A stretch of DNA of 64,000 bases, taken from contig VYZB01000220.1 in the NCBI GenBank assembly GCA_013397455.1, positions 1,324,985 to 1,388,984 on the forward strand. Reading direction: 5' to 3'. Each line of letters opens with the position of its first letter. Position 1 is the first letter of the stretch. Origin of the DNA: Crotophaga sulcirostris (taxonomy: Eukaryota > Chordata > Aves > Cuculiformes > Crotophagidae). The notes under the pieces were generated by a model. It did no database searches and had not been told where the DNA came from. It saw nothing but the letters and a program-made list of their open reading frames with translations. Below are positions 1 to 13,400 of the stretch, piece by piece. Both the position numbers and the translations under genes were made by a program.

Positions 1-110
1 TGGCGGGACGGGAGACGCCGCGCTCCCATTGGCCGCCCGCGGCGGCGGTGACGTCAGAGCCGGCAGCGCAAGGGCGGCCCCGCGCCCCCTGCGCCACGTG
101 GGGCGGTGCG
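1..110 (-). promoter_or_regulatory. CpG-rich promoter-like segment, probably SRM promoter (leftward)
   Basis: This is a GC- and CpG-dense stretch. It holds ATTGG at 28-32 (a CCAAT box on the minus strand), GC boxes at 33-40 and 100-106, a palindromic CRE TGACGTCA at 49-56, and an E-box CACGTG at 95-100. In amniotes the gene just downstream of EXOSC10 on the same strand is SRM (spermidine synthase), so a leftward SRM promoter is expected here. The assignment rests on synteny. No SRM coding sequence is in the window, and a small bidirectional or unrelated CpG promoter cannot be excluded. Confidence 0.5.
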
Positions 111-136
111 AGCCCAGCGGGGGTGGCCCCGCCCGT

Positions 137-234
137 CTGTCCTGGGCAGCTCTCGCCCCTCCGGCAGTCTGTCTGTCTACCTGTCCGTCCGTCCCGGGCT
201 GCCCTCGCCCCTCCGTCTGCCCGTCAGCTCCTCT

Positions 235-265
<31 letters not shown>

Positions 266-450
266 CGTCCGAGTCTGCCCTCCTCCCTCTGTCTGCCCCG
301 GGCTGCCCTCGCCCATTCCATCTGGCTCCTCTGTCTGTCTGTCCGTCTCAGGCTGCCCTTGTCTGTCCATCTGTCCGTCCTGAGCTGCCCTTGTCCGGCC
401 GTGCCCGTCCATCCCTCTGTCCATCCATCCCGGGCAGCCCTCGCCCCACC
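137..450. repeat. Degenerate TCTG-rich tandem repeat
   Basis: A pyrimidine-rich minisatellite-like block. A core resembling gggctgccctcgcccctcc recurs near 141, 195, 298, 349, 381 and 430. The copies are separated by runs of ctgt and ccgt tetranucleotides, pure from about 233 to 270. It is open in one frame over hundreds of bases only because the repeat lacks stops. Confidence 0.85.
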
Positions 451-1330
451 AAGCCCGCCTGAAGACACACTAGCGAACAACAATTTTTTAGGGGAAAAAA
501 GAGCCCAATTTGTCAGTTTGAAGGGCCAGTCGTTACAAAAGGAGATCCCGTTCCAGCCTTTGTGCGCCCTGGTGCGTGCGGGAGCGTTGCAAAACCCAGA
601 CCATGGGACAAATTCACCACAATTCTCCAGCAAAGAGCTTGGACAACCACAGACTCGAGGATGGGATTCCAGTGCTGCGGCTCCATCCGACACGCAGGGC
701 GCACCTGGGGAAGAGCATGGATGCACCTTCTGCCTAAAGCTATTGCTCTCACTCTGTAACTTTATGATGAAAACTTCTAACTTTATAATTTTATGGTCAA
801 AATCTCTCTATAAATTCATAGTCAAAGCCTTTCACTCTATAACTTCATGGTGAAAACCTTTCACACTAACTTCATGGTAAAACCACTGGTTCCTGATCCA
901 AAAAGTACCCTGTTCTTTTCCTTTAAAATAAAATTTTTGCTTAAAAATACACAAACCCTGCCAGGTAAACACACTATTTTTTCTTATTACCTTGTCTTGT
1001 GTGAGCTGTGCTGTTCAACTTGTAAGCAAGGTCTAACATAACAATCTGGCTTTCTTTCCTCCTCTGGACTGCTGGGGTTTGAGTGTCATCTCCTGAATCT
1101 CTCTGTGATTTTTGTGCTGCCTTTAGAGATACCAAAAGGGTTCTTCTCGTGCTCTGCTGACATGCTGGTTCTGGCCTTCAAGCAGCTCCAAGAAGTGACA
1201 AGTTCAGCCTAACTCTGAGTGCACAGGACAAAACTTTCAAAACTGGAAACAAAGCAACACTGTTATTATAATTAGAAAAAGAATCCAAAGCGAATTTAAT
1301 AGAAGTGACATCAATTAAGATGTTTTTTCC
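451..1330. other. Spacer between the left CpG promoter and the EXOSC10 3' end
   Basis: About 0.9 kb that becomes AT-rich after 760. Near 760-890 there are repeated short phrases of the kind taactttatg / aacttcatggt, a weak internal repeat about 30 bases long. I see no exon, no RNA gene and no recognised transposon. Confidence 0.5.
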
Positions 1331-1350
1331 TTTTGGAAAAAAAAAAGGAT

Positions 1351-1356
1351 TTTAAT
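1351..1356 (-). terminator. EXOSC10: Candidate EXOSC10 poly(A) signal ATTAAA
   Basis: The minus strand reads ATTAAA about 110 bases after the EXOSC10 stop codon, followed by T- and A-rich sequence. This would give a short 3' UTR ending near 1330-1340. A second ATTAAA-like hexamer lies near 1300. This is a variant signal, so the exact cleavage site is uncertain. Confidence 0.5.
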
Positions 1357-1464
1357 GTGTTTAAAAACAATTCTGTACAAAAAATTGCTCAATGACTGGT
1401 ATTTGACAACACTTCTGACTGTTGTTTTGTTCAGCAGCAGCTCCCACCGGTCTTGTACCAAGGA

Positions 1465-1495
1465 CTATCTCTTCGGCCAGTGGTGCCTGGAACCC
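1465..1495 (-). CDS. EXOSC10: EXOSC10 exon 25 (last coding)
   Basis: A 31-base exon after a tgcag acceptor. It completes an AG|G arginine codon, then encodes GSRHHWPKR and TAG. Human ends GFRYNWPQR, so the WP-basic end is kept while the middle has drifted. Confidence 0.93.
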
Positions 1496-4400
1496 CTGCA
1501 AAAGACAAGAGACTTGAACTCTTGCTCTGATTTCACTCAAGACTGAAAACCTACAATAGGTTACAATGATTCTATTGAGAAGGGGTCATGATGCAGACCT
1601 ATGCCACTGCCCTTACCCAGTGTTGCTCTTTAATGACCAAATAATACACAAGGACTAAGCCTCATGAGCTCCACATCAAGTTATCTCTGCAGAACAAGAG
1701 TGTCCACATTTGGCAGCACTGTTATTTATTTCCCTCCCAAGCCAGGCAAATGTTCTCCCCACCTCCACCTATCTTTGTGGCCAAATAAATTGACTCCCAC
1801 TCTATTAACAAGCTTTTACCTCAGCATTTCAAACCTTCCACCCAGAACTGCCTTTGATGGCATTAATCCTGACTAAGCTTTTTCTTTTCTTTTTTTCCTT
1901 TAAACTGATGTCAAGTGTGAAATGAATGCATGTAGGTGTTGGGCAACCTCTTCCCATCAACCCTGTGCGTAAGCTCCCACAGCAGCCAGGACAATAGCTG
2001 TGCTTTGCCCATAGCTCCAGGGCAAAGGTGTGAAAACACTCCACTCTGCCAGGAGCACAGGCAACACACCTACCTATCAGCTTTCCCAGCCAGGTAGGAC
2101 ATGCTTCGGTTTCCAGACTGTTGAAGTTTGTTAGCTCCAGCAAATTTCTGTTTCTGCAGAGAAGAGGAAAATAAAAAAAAACCAGCACAAGAGTGAGGTA
2201 CTTGCCGAACAGAGCATATTCCATGAGATTCATGTGCTGTCAGGTCCCCCGGGTTCAAAGACACTGCTCCTTCACACTGACAGTTTCATGTTTTAGGACT
2301 CCTTTACACACTTATCATAGAATCAGAATGGTTTGGGTTGGAAGGGACCTTAAAGGCAATGCAGTTCCACCCTCTCGCCATAGGCAGGGATGCCTCCCAC
2401 TGCAACAGGTTGCTCCAACCTGGTCTTGAACACCTCCAGGGATGGGGCATCCATGACTCCTCTAAGCAACCTGGGCCAGGGCCTTGCCACCCTCACAGCA
2501 AAACATTTCTCCCCAAGATCTCATCTCAATCTCCCCTCTTTCAGCTGAAAACCCTTCCGCCTTGTCCTATCCCTGCACTCCCTGATCAGGAGCCCCTCCC
2601 CAGCTTTCCTGGAGCCCCTTTCAGCACTGGCAGGTTACTCTAAGGTCTCTCCACAGCCTTCTCTTCTCCAGGCTGAACAACCCCAACTAATTGGGTAGAG
2701 ACTACAATACAAAGTATCATTGGAAGCTGCACCTCAGTACCGAGTGCTGTTAGAGAACGTTCTGCAGACCCAGAAAAAGGCACCTGCACTCCCCAGTGAG
2801 TCCCCAGCTTAACACTTCTGTTCCTTCTTTCATTATATGTCCATACCTTGCCTGCATAAGCTTGTTTGGCAGGATCAAATTGTGGCGACTGCTTCGATTT
2901 GCTGCTTCCTAAGGGAGAGAGGAGAGAAGCTGTCACTAAAATTTTCCACAAAGAACAGTACATTCCACGGTGTTCCTGTCATCATAAGGAGATTTCACTG
3001 CAGTCTCCCACATGCTAAAAACAAGAGAACAAGAGCAGTCTCTTAAGGGCAGGAGATACTTTTCAATAGACACTTGTTACTAAGGAGTCAAATCCCCTTT
3101 GCCTCCTAGTTCCTGGGGTCCAATTAAACAGATTGATTTCTCTAGAGAGAGAAGCCAAATACGAATACACAATCCCCTTGGCTGATAGTTTCAGGATTTT
3201 GTTGCCAAATCAGAAAAGGGATGATACACTGTACATTCCCCAATACAATTTTAGTGTTTCCCCACTGTAAGTGCATTGTAACAGTTTGTACTGCCTTGGC
3301 ACAGCCTTCTCAGCACTCAGCTGGCAACATTTTCCACAGCCTGCAGCACTCTAGCAAGAGATCCAGATCTTACCCGCAAACACTTTGAAGTTGGTCTTGC
3401 TGTAATCAAAGGGGGTGAACTGCTTTGGTGCTTCCAGCTCCTCTGGTTGCTGGGAGGCTTTTGGCCGCTTCTTCTCTGGTTTTGGCAACTCTGTTCCCAT
3501 TTCACTTACGACTCTCTCCCTCTTCTTATTAGCTTGTTCCTGCTGTGAAAGCAAGCCACAAAACAGAAACAAGGACAAGTTCAGGAGAAGCGAATGAAAC
3601 ATCTCTGTGTAGGCATGAACACCAGCATGCAGATGAACTGCACAATGGACCTAGTTCCCAGCAACAGCTCTTGCCTGCAGTAATAATAGTGTGGGGAGAG
3701 AGCACTGTGTTCTTCATTGGGCCTAAACAGCTTTTTTTTCTTTTTTTCCTTACAGCAGGGACCCCAAAGATGAAAAGCCAAGCTGTCATTTCACAGGATG
3801 CTCTAGAGGTCGGGATCTGCTGTGGCCGCACAAGCAGATCTGGGGTAACCTAGGAGAGTGGGGAGCAGAGAGGTGCAGCAGTGGAAAAAGCTCCCCACTT
3901 TGGGGAGGGATGCGAAGATTTGCAAAGCACAGTTGCTAGGGACCTGTTGCTACACACAGGGCAGAACCACAGGGAGACCACTATCAAAAGAATGTAATTT
4001 GGCTGTTACAGGGCCCAGGGTTTCATCTTGAACTGTCATAAAGGTCAAAAGGGGCAAAGGCAGGAAGTAGGGAATTTCGTGACATACCGCAGCTTGCTGA
4101 CGAACAGACACAATATTTTCTGTTGCATCTTTATACGCCTTCTGTGCCTGATCATGAGCAGCTACGGAAACAAAGAAGCATCACTGTAAAAAGCAGGAGT
4201 AAGTTACCCAAGAGCTTAGAAAAAGCAAGAAAACCAGCTTGTAGCAAGTCTCAAACTAAACAGAGTACAATCTTCGTCAAACAATCTCATCAATCACGAA
4301 ATCCATCACCTGAGGTTTTCTTGTAACTGGGAAACAATCTATGTGCATTGAGAAAAGCACACTAGCCAACACATTGAGGAAGGGAAGAACGGCTGTACCT

Positions 4401-7400
4401 GACTGCTGGGCTGCTTTCTTTTTTGTTTCATCCTTGGTCTCCTTCTTTGCTTGTGTCTGACTTATCAGCTTCCATCGATTGCTGATCTGCAATGAGAAAA
4501 AAAATTACTTGGGATCACCTTCTTTGAAGTTTTATGGTAAAAGGGAGTTTATAAACTTGCTACCACACGCTGGTCTTCATTAAGAGTACAAAAGATCAAG
4601 TTGGATTGTAAAATAGATTAAGATCTGCTGCACCAGGTAAAGTAAAACCATGTGCTTTACAAGTTCTGAACTACAAACAAGCCACAAGGCAGATACAGAT
4701 TTCAGTAGGAGTTTGTAGCTTTGACAGACAGGGAATATACAGTGCAATGTTTCCAATCCCTGGTTCTTCGAAGGATACGAATACTGCAGAGACAATGACC
4801 TACGGATTCAGAAACCTGTCAAGTTTCTCAAAACTTACATGCTTTTTCTAATCAGAATCCAAGGAGAAAAAAAAAAATCTATAGCTGAGGTTCCCAAAGG
4901 AAAATTTTCTACTTATTTATTTATTTTGTACTGCTTGGCAGAAAATTTTAGGATGAGTCTTACTTCATAAATTTTTGATGACGGGTCAAACTTTGCAGAT
5001 TGTGAGACATAGGCAGGGTTCTGTTCTGCAGGTAGGTACTGTGGAGAGGAAGAAAGACGTTTTGTTTTAAATACAGCACATGATGTTTAGCTCATTGCTA
5101 AAATGCTACCTAAAGTGTTCCAAATAAAAACATTCCTATTTAAGAAACCTTCCACAGATAGATTGCCTCTTGGAAAAAGAAAAGTTGCTGCAGCTAGGGC
5201 CAAGAGAAACATTAAAGAAAAACTAAGCAAAAAAACCCGAAAACCCAACCGTCAACCACACACTAGAAAAAGTTGTTTTGATATTATTTCCTAGTTATTT
5301 GTTCCTCCAAATCTATAAACAAGTATTCTATTGTTCTTCCAATTCATTAGAAGAGTAAAATCAGCTCACTAACTCTAGTCAGAGAGATGAAAATGTGATG
5401 CAAATCAAAAAACCCTCAAACTTGCTTAAAAAACCCCTGAGAAGTCTGTTTACTATGTAGAAAGACATATCTCCAAGAGGTATTTCAGTGTGTTTTGAAA
5501 ACAAATCCACACGTGTGTGTTTTACAAGAAGTACAATCTCCAATTCCAGTAAGAGAGCATTGGCTGATGCTGTATCAAGTCCTTTTGGATATGCCCAGAA
5601 AGGCAGCTCAGAGCATCCTCTGCACTAGGTAGTTTTTGAGTCCCACCATAAATATGTATTTGGGAGCTTTTACCATTCTAAATGGATTTTCAAAGGACTC
5701 CATTATACGCTGAGCTTTCTGCTGTGCAGTGGTTAATGCCTTCTCATTTCCTTCATCTTCATCACATTCCTAAAAAAAAAAAGGAAGAAATATTATAATT
5801 AATTTTTTAAATTTTATTCTTTTTTTTTTTTTTTTTGCTACTGCTGTTTCAAGCATGTTATTTCTCACACTATCTGAAACTCTGGAGGGCAGTAACCCTC
5901 CAGAGAGATGTAGTTAATTTGCTGGCCTCCTGACTCCATAGACTTGGTTCTATCATATGCTTGACAGGAAGTCAGTATTATTTTCATACATGTCCCACCT
6001 TACTATTTCTTGCAACACTTCCACAAAATTTTATCAGATTATTAAGTATGTTTTCTGATATTTAAATAATGATACTATCACTAAGACGTTGCTTACACTG
6101 AATATGCTGACAGTGGCTGTGGCAACAAGACATGTTGACTCTGGCTGAACACCCTGAATATTCATTGTCCTCTCACTGTCTGAAAAGAGACAGCCATGTT
6201 CCAAAACTGGGGCAGGCTCTACAAGAAAAGGAGACAAAATTTTTATTAGATACTTGTAAATTTTACTGCTCTTTTGTGTAATGAGATTTCACTTAAAAGT
6301 TTCCTCAAGGCTGCTTCCTTCCCCGTGTCAAAGCCCCATGTCATTATTAGCACAGTTTTTAGGTTAAGTCCAAATTACCCAAGGCAGAGTTGTTCTGAAA
6401 ATCATCCATAGGAATCCGGGAACTGTCATGTGGTCCAAAGAGGGCATTCTCCAGCCTCTGCGGAGAGATTCAGATTACAAACACCATTAATACACTACTC
6501 TATGAATCTGTATACATTCTCATATATTGCAGATACATTAATGAAAAAGCAAATAAAAGGATGATATGCAGAGACTTATTACTCTTAATACAGCTCACCT
6601 GCCAGAGCACATTGCATCTATCATCAAAAGAATATCTATGCAAACACCCACTGGCTAAAGAAGATGACTTTAATTCATAGGCATGAGGAGAGTAAATGAG
6701 AGTAAAGGTAGCCTTAGAAATGCATCTGAAACTTCTCTTCTTACAGATCAATCAATATAGACTAACACACATGAAGCTGTTCAGCAGCTTGACTGTTTGA
6801 TGACGAAGCTTTAAGTGCTGCTATTATGGTGCTTTGTAAAACACCAATTTACAGCTGGCAGTGTTATGAGTCTAACATAGACAAGTAACATTAAGCTAAA
6901 GCGGAGAGACCTGTAAAATACATGAGAATAAACAGTTTACTAGAAGCTAGGATATTGCTACATTTGCTTCTGAGTTTAAGACATGGGCAACAAACATTAT
7001 GCAGTACCTCAGGGTTGGATAGAGGTGCTCTCTTCTTGACCACCGAAGAAACCTCTGTCTAGAATGGGAGAGAAAGGTAACTCACTTAACGCGCATCTGC
7101 CATATTTCTGCTAGGCTGGCCTCCCCTATCAATGTTTTCAACACATTTATTACAAGCAAGCAGGGTAATAAAATTACATTCTTTCTTCCTCTTCTGCAGT
7201 GTTCGCATATGGATGCATTTTAACACCTCACACAGAAAAGACTCAATCGTGCTCACAAATGGTTTTGTTTCACTAGAGGAAGACTGTATTAATACCAACA
7301 TGCTGATGATATATTTTAACTAATGAACCTCTTACACAAAGGGGTTTTTTTTTTTGCTTCACCATAGCCGTAAAAGATTTACAAATCCATTTACAGGCCA

Positions 7401-10400
7401 ACAGATTCCACAAGGTCCAGTTCTTCCTTGCACAGGCAAACATGGTGTGGAATGTAAGACAGACAACTACACCCTGTTCAAGAAGTGTCTGTTCTTTTAC
7501 TGCTCTGGTTCTCCAGGAAACTACACTGTGTGTAAGCCAGTACAAGGCAGAAAATGGACACACAAGAATCTGCAATGTGTATTTCTGCTCTGCTATGGAA
7601 CACTATATTCACAGTGTTCAAAGAGCAAACTTCAGCATACATATCATCATAGGTCACCATTTAACTCCAGTCCTTGGCTTATGGAAAGCAAGTGATGAGT
7701 CTCTCGTGTGGTACAAGCTACTCCTACCTTGAGAAGAGGCATCTCCCGGGCCTGCTGAATGAGGAGATGCAATTCATTAATCTGCTGGCGAACTAGTGGT
7801 GGGACGGGATTACAGCAAGCAATGATGCCCTGGGGTTCTCTAAAGAGAGATGAGAAAAATTCAGTGTGCTATATTTATGGCCGCTATGTTAGGCATTTGC
7901 ATTCAAAGGATGTGCAAGCAGATATAACCACAGTCCTGACTGTGGCAGAATAAGACAATTCAGATTAATCTGTCAGAGTTTATTCTCTGTGACAAAAATT
8001 CTTCTGTACCAGGTTTGTGAGATAAGGAGAAACCATTAACTCAGCTCTCTTCTCACTTGTCTTTTCTGTGGTCTGTCTGTCCCCATTTTCATTTTGATCT
8101 TTGTTCAGTGTTCATCTATGGAAGTTGAGCCCAGCAGTGGACTTGCATTTAAAGATACATTTTTGTTATACTCAAGTATGGATCTTAGATGATGAGTGCC
8201 AAGTGTTTAAGGAAAATGTTGTACAAAATGGGTATTCTAAGGGATTTGCCTCTTGTTCCCCGCCCAATTTCTTTAGAAAATGAAAAAAAAACCCTAATAA
8301 ATATTACGAGGGAACTTATCCCTTTCTTGCTCTGCAATACTGTAGGAATCTCAGGGGGGACATGTGACATACAGCAATGCAAAGGAATGTGGTTTATTAG
8401 TGGAATAAAAACAGAGATGTATCCCAGAAGACTGGAGGCTTCTAAAGGAGTATTGCTATTTATTTCTCTTCCAAAATGAAGACTACAGAGAAAAGCAGTA
8501 TTGGCAGTTGGAAGAAAGGGACCAACTGCAGAAATAATTACACAGTAAGAAACGACTTGCTGACTATTAAAATCAGATGAGACTCCTCATGGCTGAATAA
8601 AACTTACTTGGGTAGCTCCTCTGCTATCTTCAACAGCATATGATTTGGTAGCACATATCTACAACACAAAGAGGTGGTGTGAATGTAACAGAATGTTAAA
8701 AACTCTTAAAAATACCCTCAAAGTGCATAAGTCTCCCCCGATTACAAGGTGTGAAAAGATAAAATCAGTTAAAAAGAAATTAAGTAGGGCTGGTCGAGAC
8801 ACCTGTGAGAATTTGCTCACACAACTTCTGTGTAAAAAGCAGCCTGAGGTAGTACACTGATTTCTACAGATAAAGTGGCTCCACCTCAGGGGCAGAAGTG
8901 AGGGGCACAATCCAAGAGACTCACTGAAGTATTAAGTCAGTGTCTGTAACAAAAGACTTCCTACCCTGTACTCTCATCCTCTTGACGTGCCATCTTGTCT
9001 CTCCAAGCAAACAGCAACCTAAATGCTGCCAGCTGCTGTGTGTTTAGATGTTTTTTCTGTCTCCTGTAGAGCTCAAGGTAGGATTCATCTGTGAAGAGGG
9101 GTTTGACGTATTTCTGGACAGGAAGGGAAAAAACCACTCATGATCAGTATCTGATTTGTGCTTTCTAGTTTGCTTCACTGAGACATAGAGAATCTCACAT
9201 AGACATAAGAGGACTGAATAAATTCAGTAACAATGTGCCTTGGAGCTTTCACCCTTAATGATTGGTAGGAGCCTGTCCCTGAAAAACATACATCTTATCC
9301 ATTTTTAGGTGGAAAACCACCCTCACTAGCTCCAGAAGCAGCTTTAGACATAAAATATCTTCAAGCTTTGCTACGTTAGGCAAGGCTTACTTTCGTAGAC
9401 AGTATTTTCCACAGGCACAACTTAATTATCTCATAATGCAACTCCAGATGGACTTCAAGCTTCTAGGAATGTCCAGCAGAACTGGAAATGTAACATCTCT
9501 CTTGGGAATGACACACCTGAAAGCATCAGGAGGCCAAGGAGTGCCAGCATTCAAAAAACAGCAAGAGGGCACCTGAATCCAAGTATTTTAACTAGTGAAA
9601 CAAGTGACTGCACTTGTTTCACTACTGAGAGTTTATACAGCTGTTTGCAGACACACAAAGAGGAAACACACCTGTGCCTATGCAACAGATTTAGAACAGG
9701 CAAAGGACTTTCTGTTCTACTAAGCCCATATTCTGATCCAGGAGTCCAACCAGGTTAAGCTTTACCTTCAGGCAGATGTCCTTGCTGCGCTGCCACACAA
9801 CCTGCAGCTGAGTGGGCTGCTTGTTCCCTTTCTCCCAAAGCGCCTCCCTCACTTTATCATAGATGTAGAGTAAGAAGTGAGTGTCATCACGGGCATACTG
9901 AATCATTTCTTCTGGCAAAGGGCTAGAAAAAGAGCCAAAAGTACAGGAATATATTTCACTTGCCCCTCCGAACTGTTACTTTCCTCTTGCAAGGCGTATT
10001 AGGGCAAACTGCATGTACAACACACCACGAATGAATATGGAAATTCTTCTGTTTCCTTACTGAAGGATTTGTCGGGCAACAGCAGCAACATGCTGGGTGT
10101 TCTCCAATTCAGATGGCACCTTGTTTGCATGCCAGAGAGCAGGACTGCCACATAATTATGTCAGATGGCAGAACTGCTTGCTACAGTATTTTTTGTAACT
10201 CTCCTCTCTCTGCAGAGCCTCCACAGAGCTGGAATCTCTATGGTGTGCAGGGTCCACGTGCATAGCCAGGCCCACTGCTCCAACAGCACGCTGCTCTAAC
10301 TAGTGTGGGCAACTAAATGTTTCTGTGGGGGCTCTAGAGGGGCAAACACTGACTTTCTCTGCAAGTCTGCAGTGGTTAACCACTGTTCTTAAGAAGTGAG

Positions 10401-13400
10401 CTTCCAGGAGCTTTTCATTACTTATTCTTACCTGATCTTCCCCAAAGAAGTCATTTTCTAAAGAAACATGGGAAAATGAAACTCATAAAAGAACTTAAAG
10501 CACAGCCAGGAAATTGCTGGGCTTATTCACTTTGAGACTATCAACAACTATGGGGCTTGCTACTAGGAACGTGCTCCTGCTCTAACAATACAAACAAGGA
10601 TAAGTCCTGCCTTGCAGTTCCAGCCCATTTAAGGGGTCAGTTTTTACCGTATCCTCCAGTCGGCCAGCTGGTACTGCTTGTCAGCATCTACATTGCAATA
10701 CAGCTTCAGCAAGTGCTCCAAAGAATGCCTGCCCAGATTGAGGAGACGAGCAGCTTGGTGAGTATCAAACATGTTCACCAAGTACAGACCAAAGTCTTTT
10801 TGCAGCCATTCCACATCTGAATCAGCACCATGAAGGACCTTGAAAAGCAAAAAAAATTGAGAATGATATGAAGAAGTGCTGTGTTTTCATATTCATGTGT
10901 CTAGGACCAGATTTCTCTCTGTCCCTCACTCTTAAGCACAGAATCACTGAATGAGTGCAGTTGGCAAGTAACTCCCCACTTACATCAAGGAAACAGGCAC
11001 ATGAACAAAATACACTGAGAGCAGAGCCAAGTGACCAAGACAGAGCAAATAGTGTGCTTTTATCCGTAATAAAGCTTAAACTAAGGGGGGGGAAAAAAGA
11101 GGAAGCATTTTGATGGTGTTGAATTTGGCATCTGACCTTCACAATTGCAGGGTCTGTGAAGGTTTCATTGAGGATGTTCATTTCACTGCGCAGTTCCAGC
11201 GCATCAATAATGAAGTCTTCTGTTCGGGTGGAAATCTGCATCAGACATGTCAAGCCCAGGAAGCTCCTGTAGGAATGGTGCTGAAAAACACACAAGAGAT
11301 TTAGGCTAGGATCCATTACAGAAGTAACACTATAAAACAAACAGCATCCCAGATGAAGGAGGAAAAAAATGGACTTCTTAAAGCAAAAGACAACTAGATG
11401 AGCCAATTTTCTTTTTGCAGTCACTAACATGACATAAAAAAACATGGGATGAATTGAAAGAAGACCAAATTCAGTATGAAGTGTACAGCCAGCACAAACT
11501 AACAATATTGACACAGTTTAATTCAGTCTTCTCAATAATATCTGACCGGATAGGGTCACAATCTGTCTTTTCATGTCAGAAAGTACAAAAAGCAAGAGAA
11601 AGACAACTACAGAACAGACTAGAAAAATGTAATGGTCTCCTAGGCACTAACAGTACACATGTAACTTTTAAACAGAAAAAAGCAATTTGATTACCTCTAA
11701 GTCCAGGGCAAATTCTTTACAGTTCATAAGCTTTTCATTTAGTTCTACCAGCTGATCCAGTGTGGTGACAAAATGACAGGGTGTTTCCTTGATGGGCCTG
11801 TACATCTGGAAGAGAAAATTACTAGGCACAGTATGTTCTCTGCTGATTCCCATCCCTTGACCACCACCCTCAACTCTGAAATTTGTCAAGTATGGCCAGC
11901 TGTAAACTTGCTGCATCTGCAATAAGTTCAAATTAATGTGGGCACAAACCTGGGGTTCTGGTTTATTGAGAACTTCATCTGGTGGAGAAAAATGCTCCAG
12001 TTCATATTGGTAGGGGTGAGCAAACCTGTGGAAATGAGGAACACAGGCATGGACTAAATTTCTGCCACCTTTATGAAGCACAGCAACTTTGAGAGCTAAG
12101 GCAGTTTCCCAACTGAGTACAAATTTTGTCTCTTATTAAGCATGGATTTAAAATAACTGCAGGTGTCTAAAGCAATGACACGGACACAAACACACGCAGA
12201 GCTGTTACACATGAAGAGCATCAGCACAATGGGACCATACAAGTGCACGTTCACCGATGGTACTCCAAGCACCTTGCTGTCAGTTTAATTTCTTACATGT
12301 CTTGCTCGTTTTGCTGCGTCCTCTGCTGGTGTATGAAGTCTGCCAAAGCAGCTGGTACATCCAAGTCCTCAGGGCGCTCCTTTCGCTCTCGTCCACTTTT
12401 TGTGAGGGCTGAACAACCAATATGGAACAACTGGACTGGGTCCTATACATAACATGTTCTCAGCCTACCGCTCTCTCCCCTCCACCCACAAGACCCTATT
12501 AAATCATAAAGTACCAAAAAATCTTAATAATTTCGGCCTGCAGCTTTTGCTGTCAGCAAGATTTCTGTCTGCACCCCTAATAACAAGTCAGTTACTGGGT
12601 TTAACAGACTGTTGTGAAGCAAGACGCAAGGCGGTTCTGCTCAAGAGCTTGGAAAGAGATTGAAAAAAGCTTCAGAAGGATCTTTCAATCATTCCCAGTT
12701 ACTAAAAGTACAACCACATCAGTGCAGAATGAGGATGAATCACTGGCAGCAGAATGACATGTTGCTGAGACAGGATGCTGTGCTGGTGATAAGGCACCCA
12801 AAGCAAAGGCAGGTCTAACCATACACCTGGTCCTCCTAACTAATCAGAGAGAAGCATCTGTAAAGCTAACTAGACTAGTCCAGATCACTTCTGGTGCCAG
12901 AATGTCTCTCACCACACAAGTAAAGGTGGTAAAGCAAAGCAGCAGAATATCTGGAACAGGCTATTTACAGTAGAGCAACAAGATGCTGATCTACCCTTAC
13001 ACTGCACAGGTGTAAACAACAGTCACAGAGCTTACTGCACATAAGGGGTCAACACCTCCTGCTGTCACTTGATTTTATAGTCAGCGAGTTCTCCTCTAGA
13101 TGGTGAGGACAGATTTGTGTCTAATACTCTCAACAGTTTACCCAACAAGAAATAAACCCCATACCTTCAGGCAAAGGTTTCAAAGCATTTGGCTTGATAA
13201 AAAGTTTAGGTACAAAGGGAGTATTGGAATTGTCAATCTTTTCCCGAAATTTAAGCTGTGGTCGAGAGATATTCTTGGCATGAAGCAGTCGAAAGGTTCC
13301 AGATTGAGTTCTCTTGTGGGCTTCTCCTGCCTATTTAAAAAAAGGTAAACCAAAAGTAAAACTCATGACTTAACAGATATTCAGAGCTTCTTTTACTCAG

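Noticed and set aside
29..853. Open frame of 274 codons on the plus strand
   Set aside because: It is mainly the TCTG-rich tandem repeat, read as cysteine/serine/valine/proline repetition, and has no protein-like composition.
10937..10972. Possible CR1 tail (cacagaatcactgaatg...ttggcaag)
   Set aside because: Too short and diverged to separate from chance without an alignment.
10822..11514. 230-codon minus-strand frame
   Set aside because: It is EXOSC10 exon 9 read through into flanking introns, not a separate gene.
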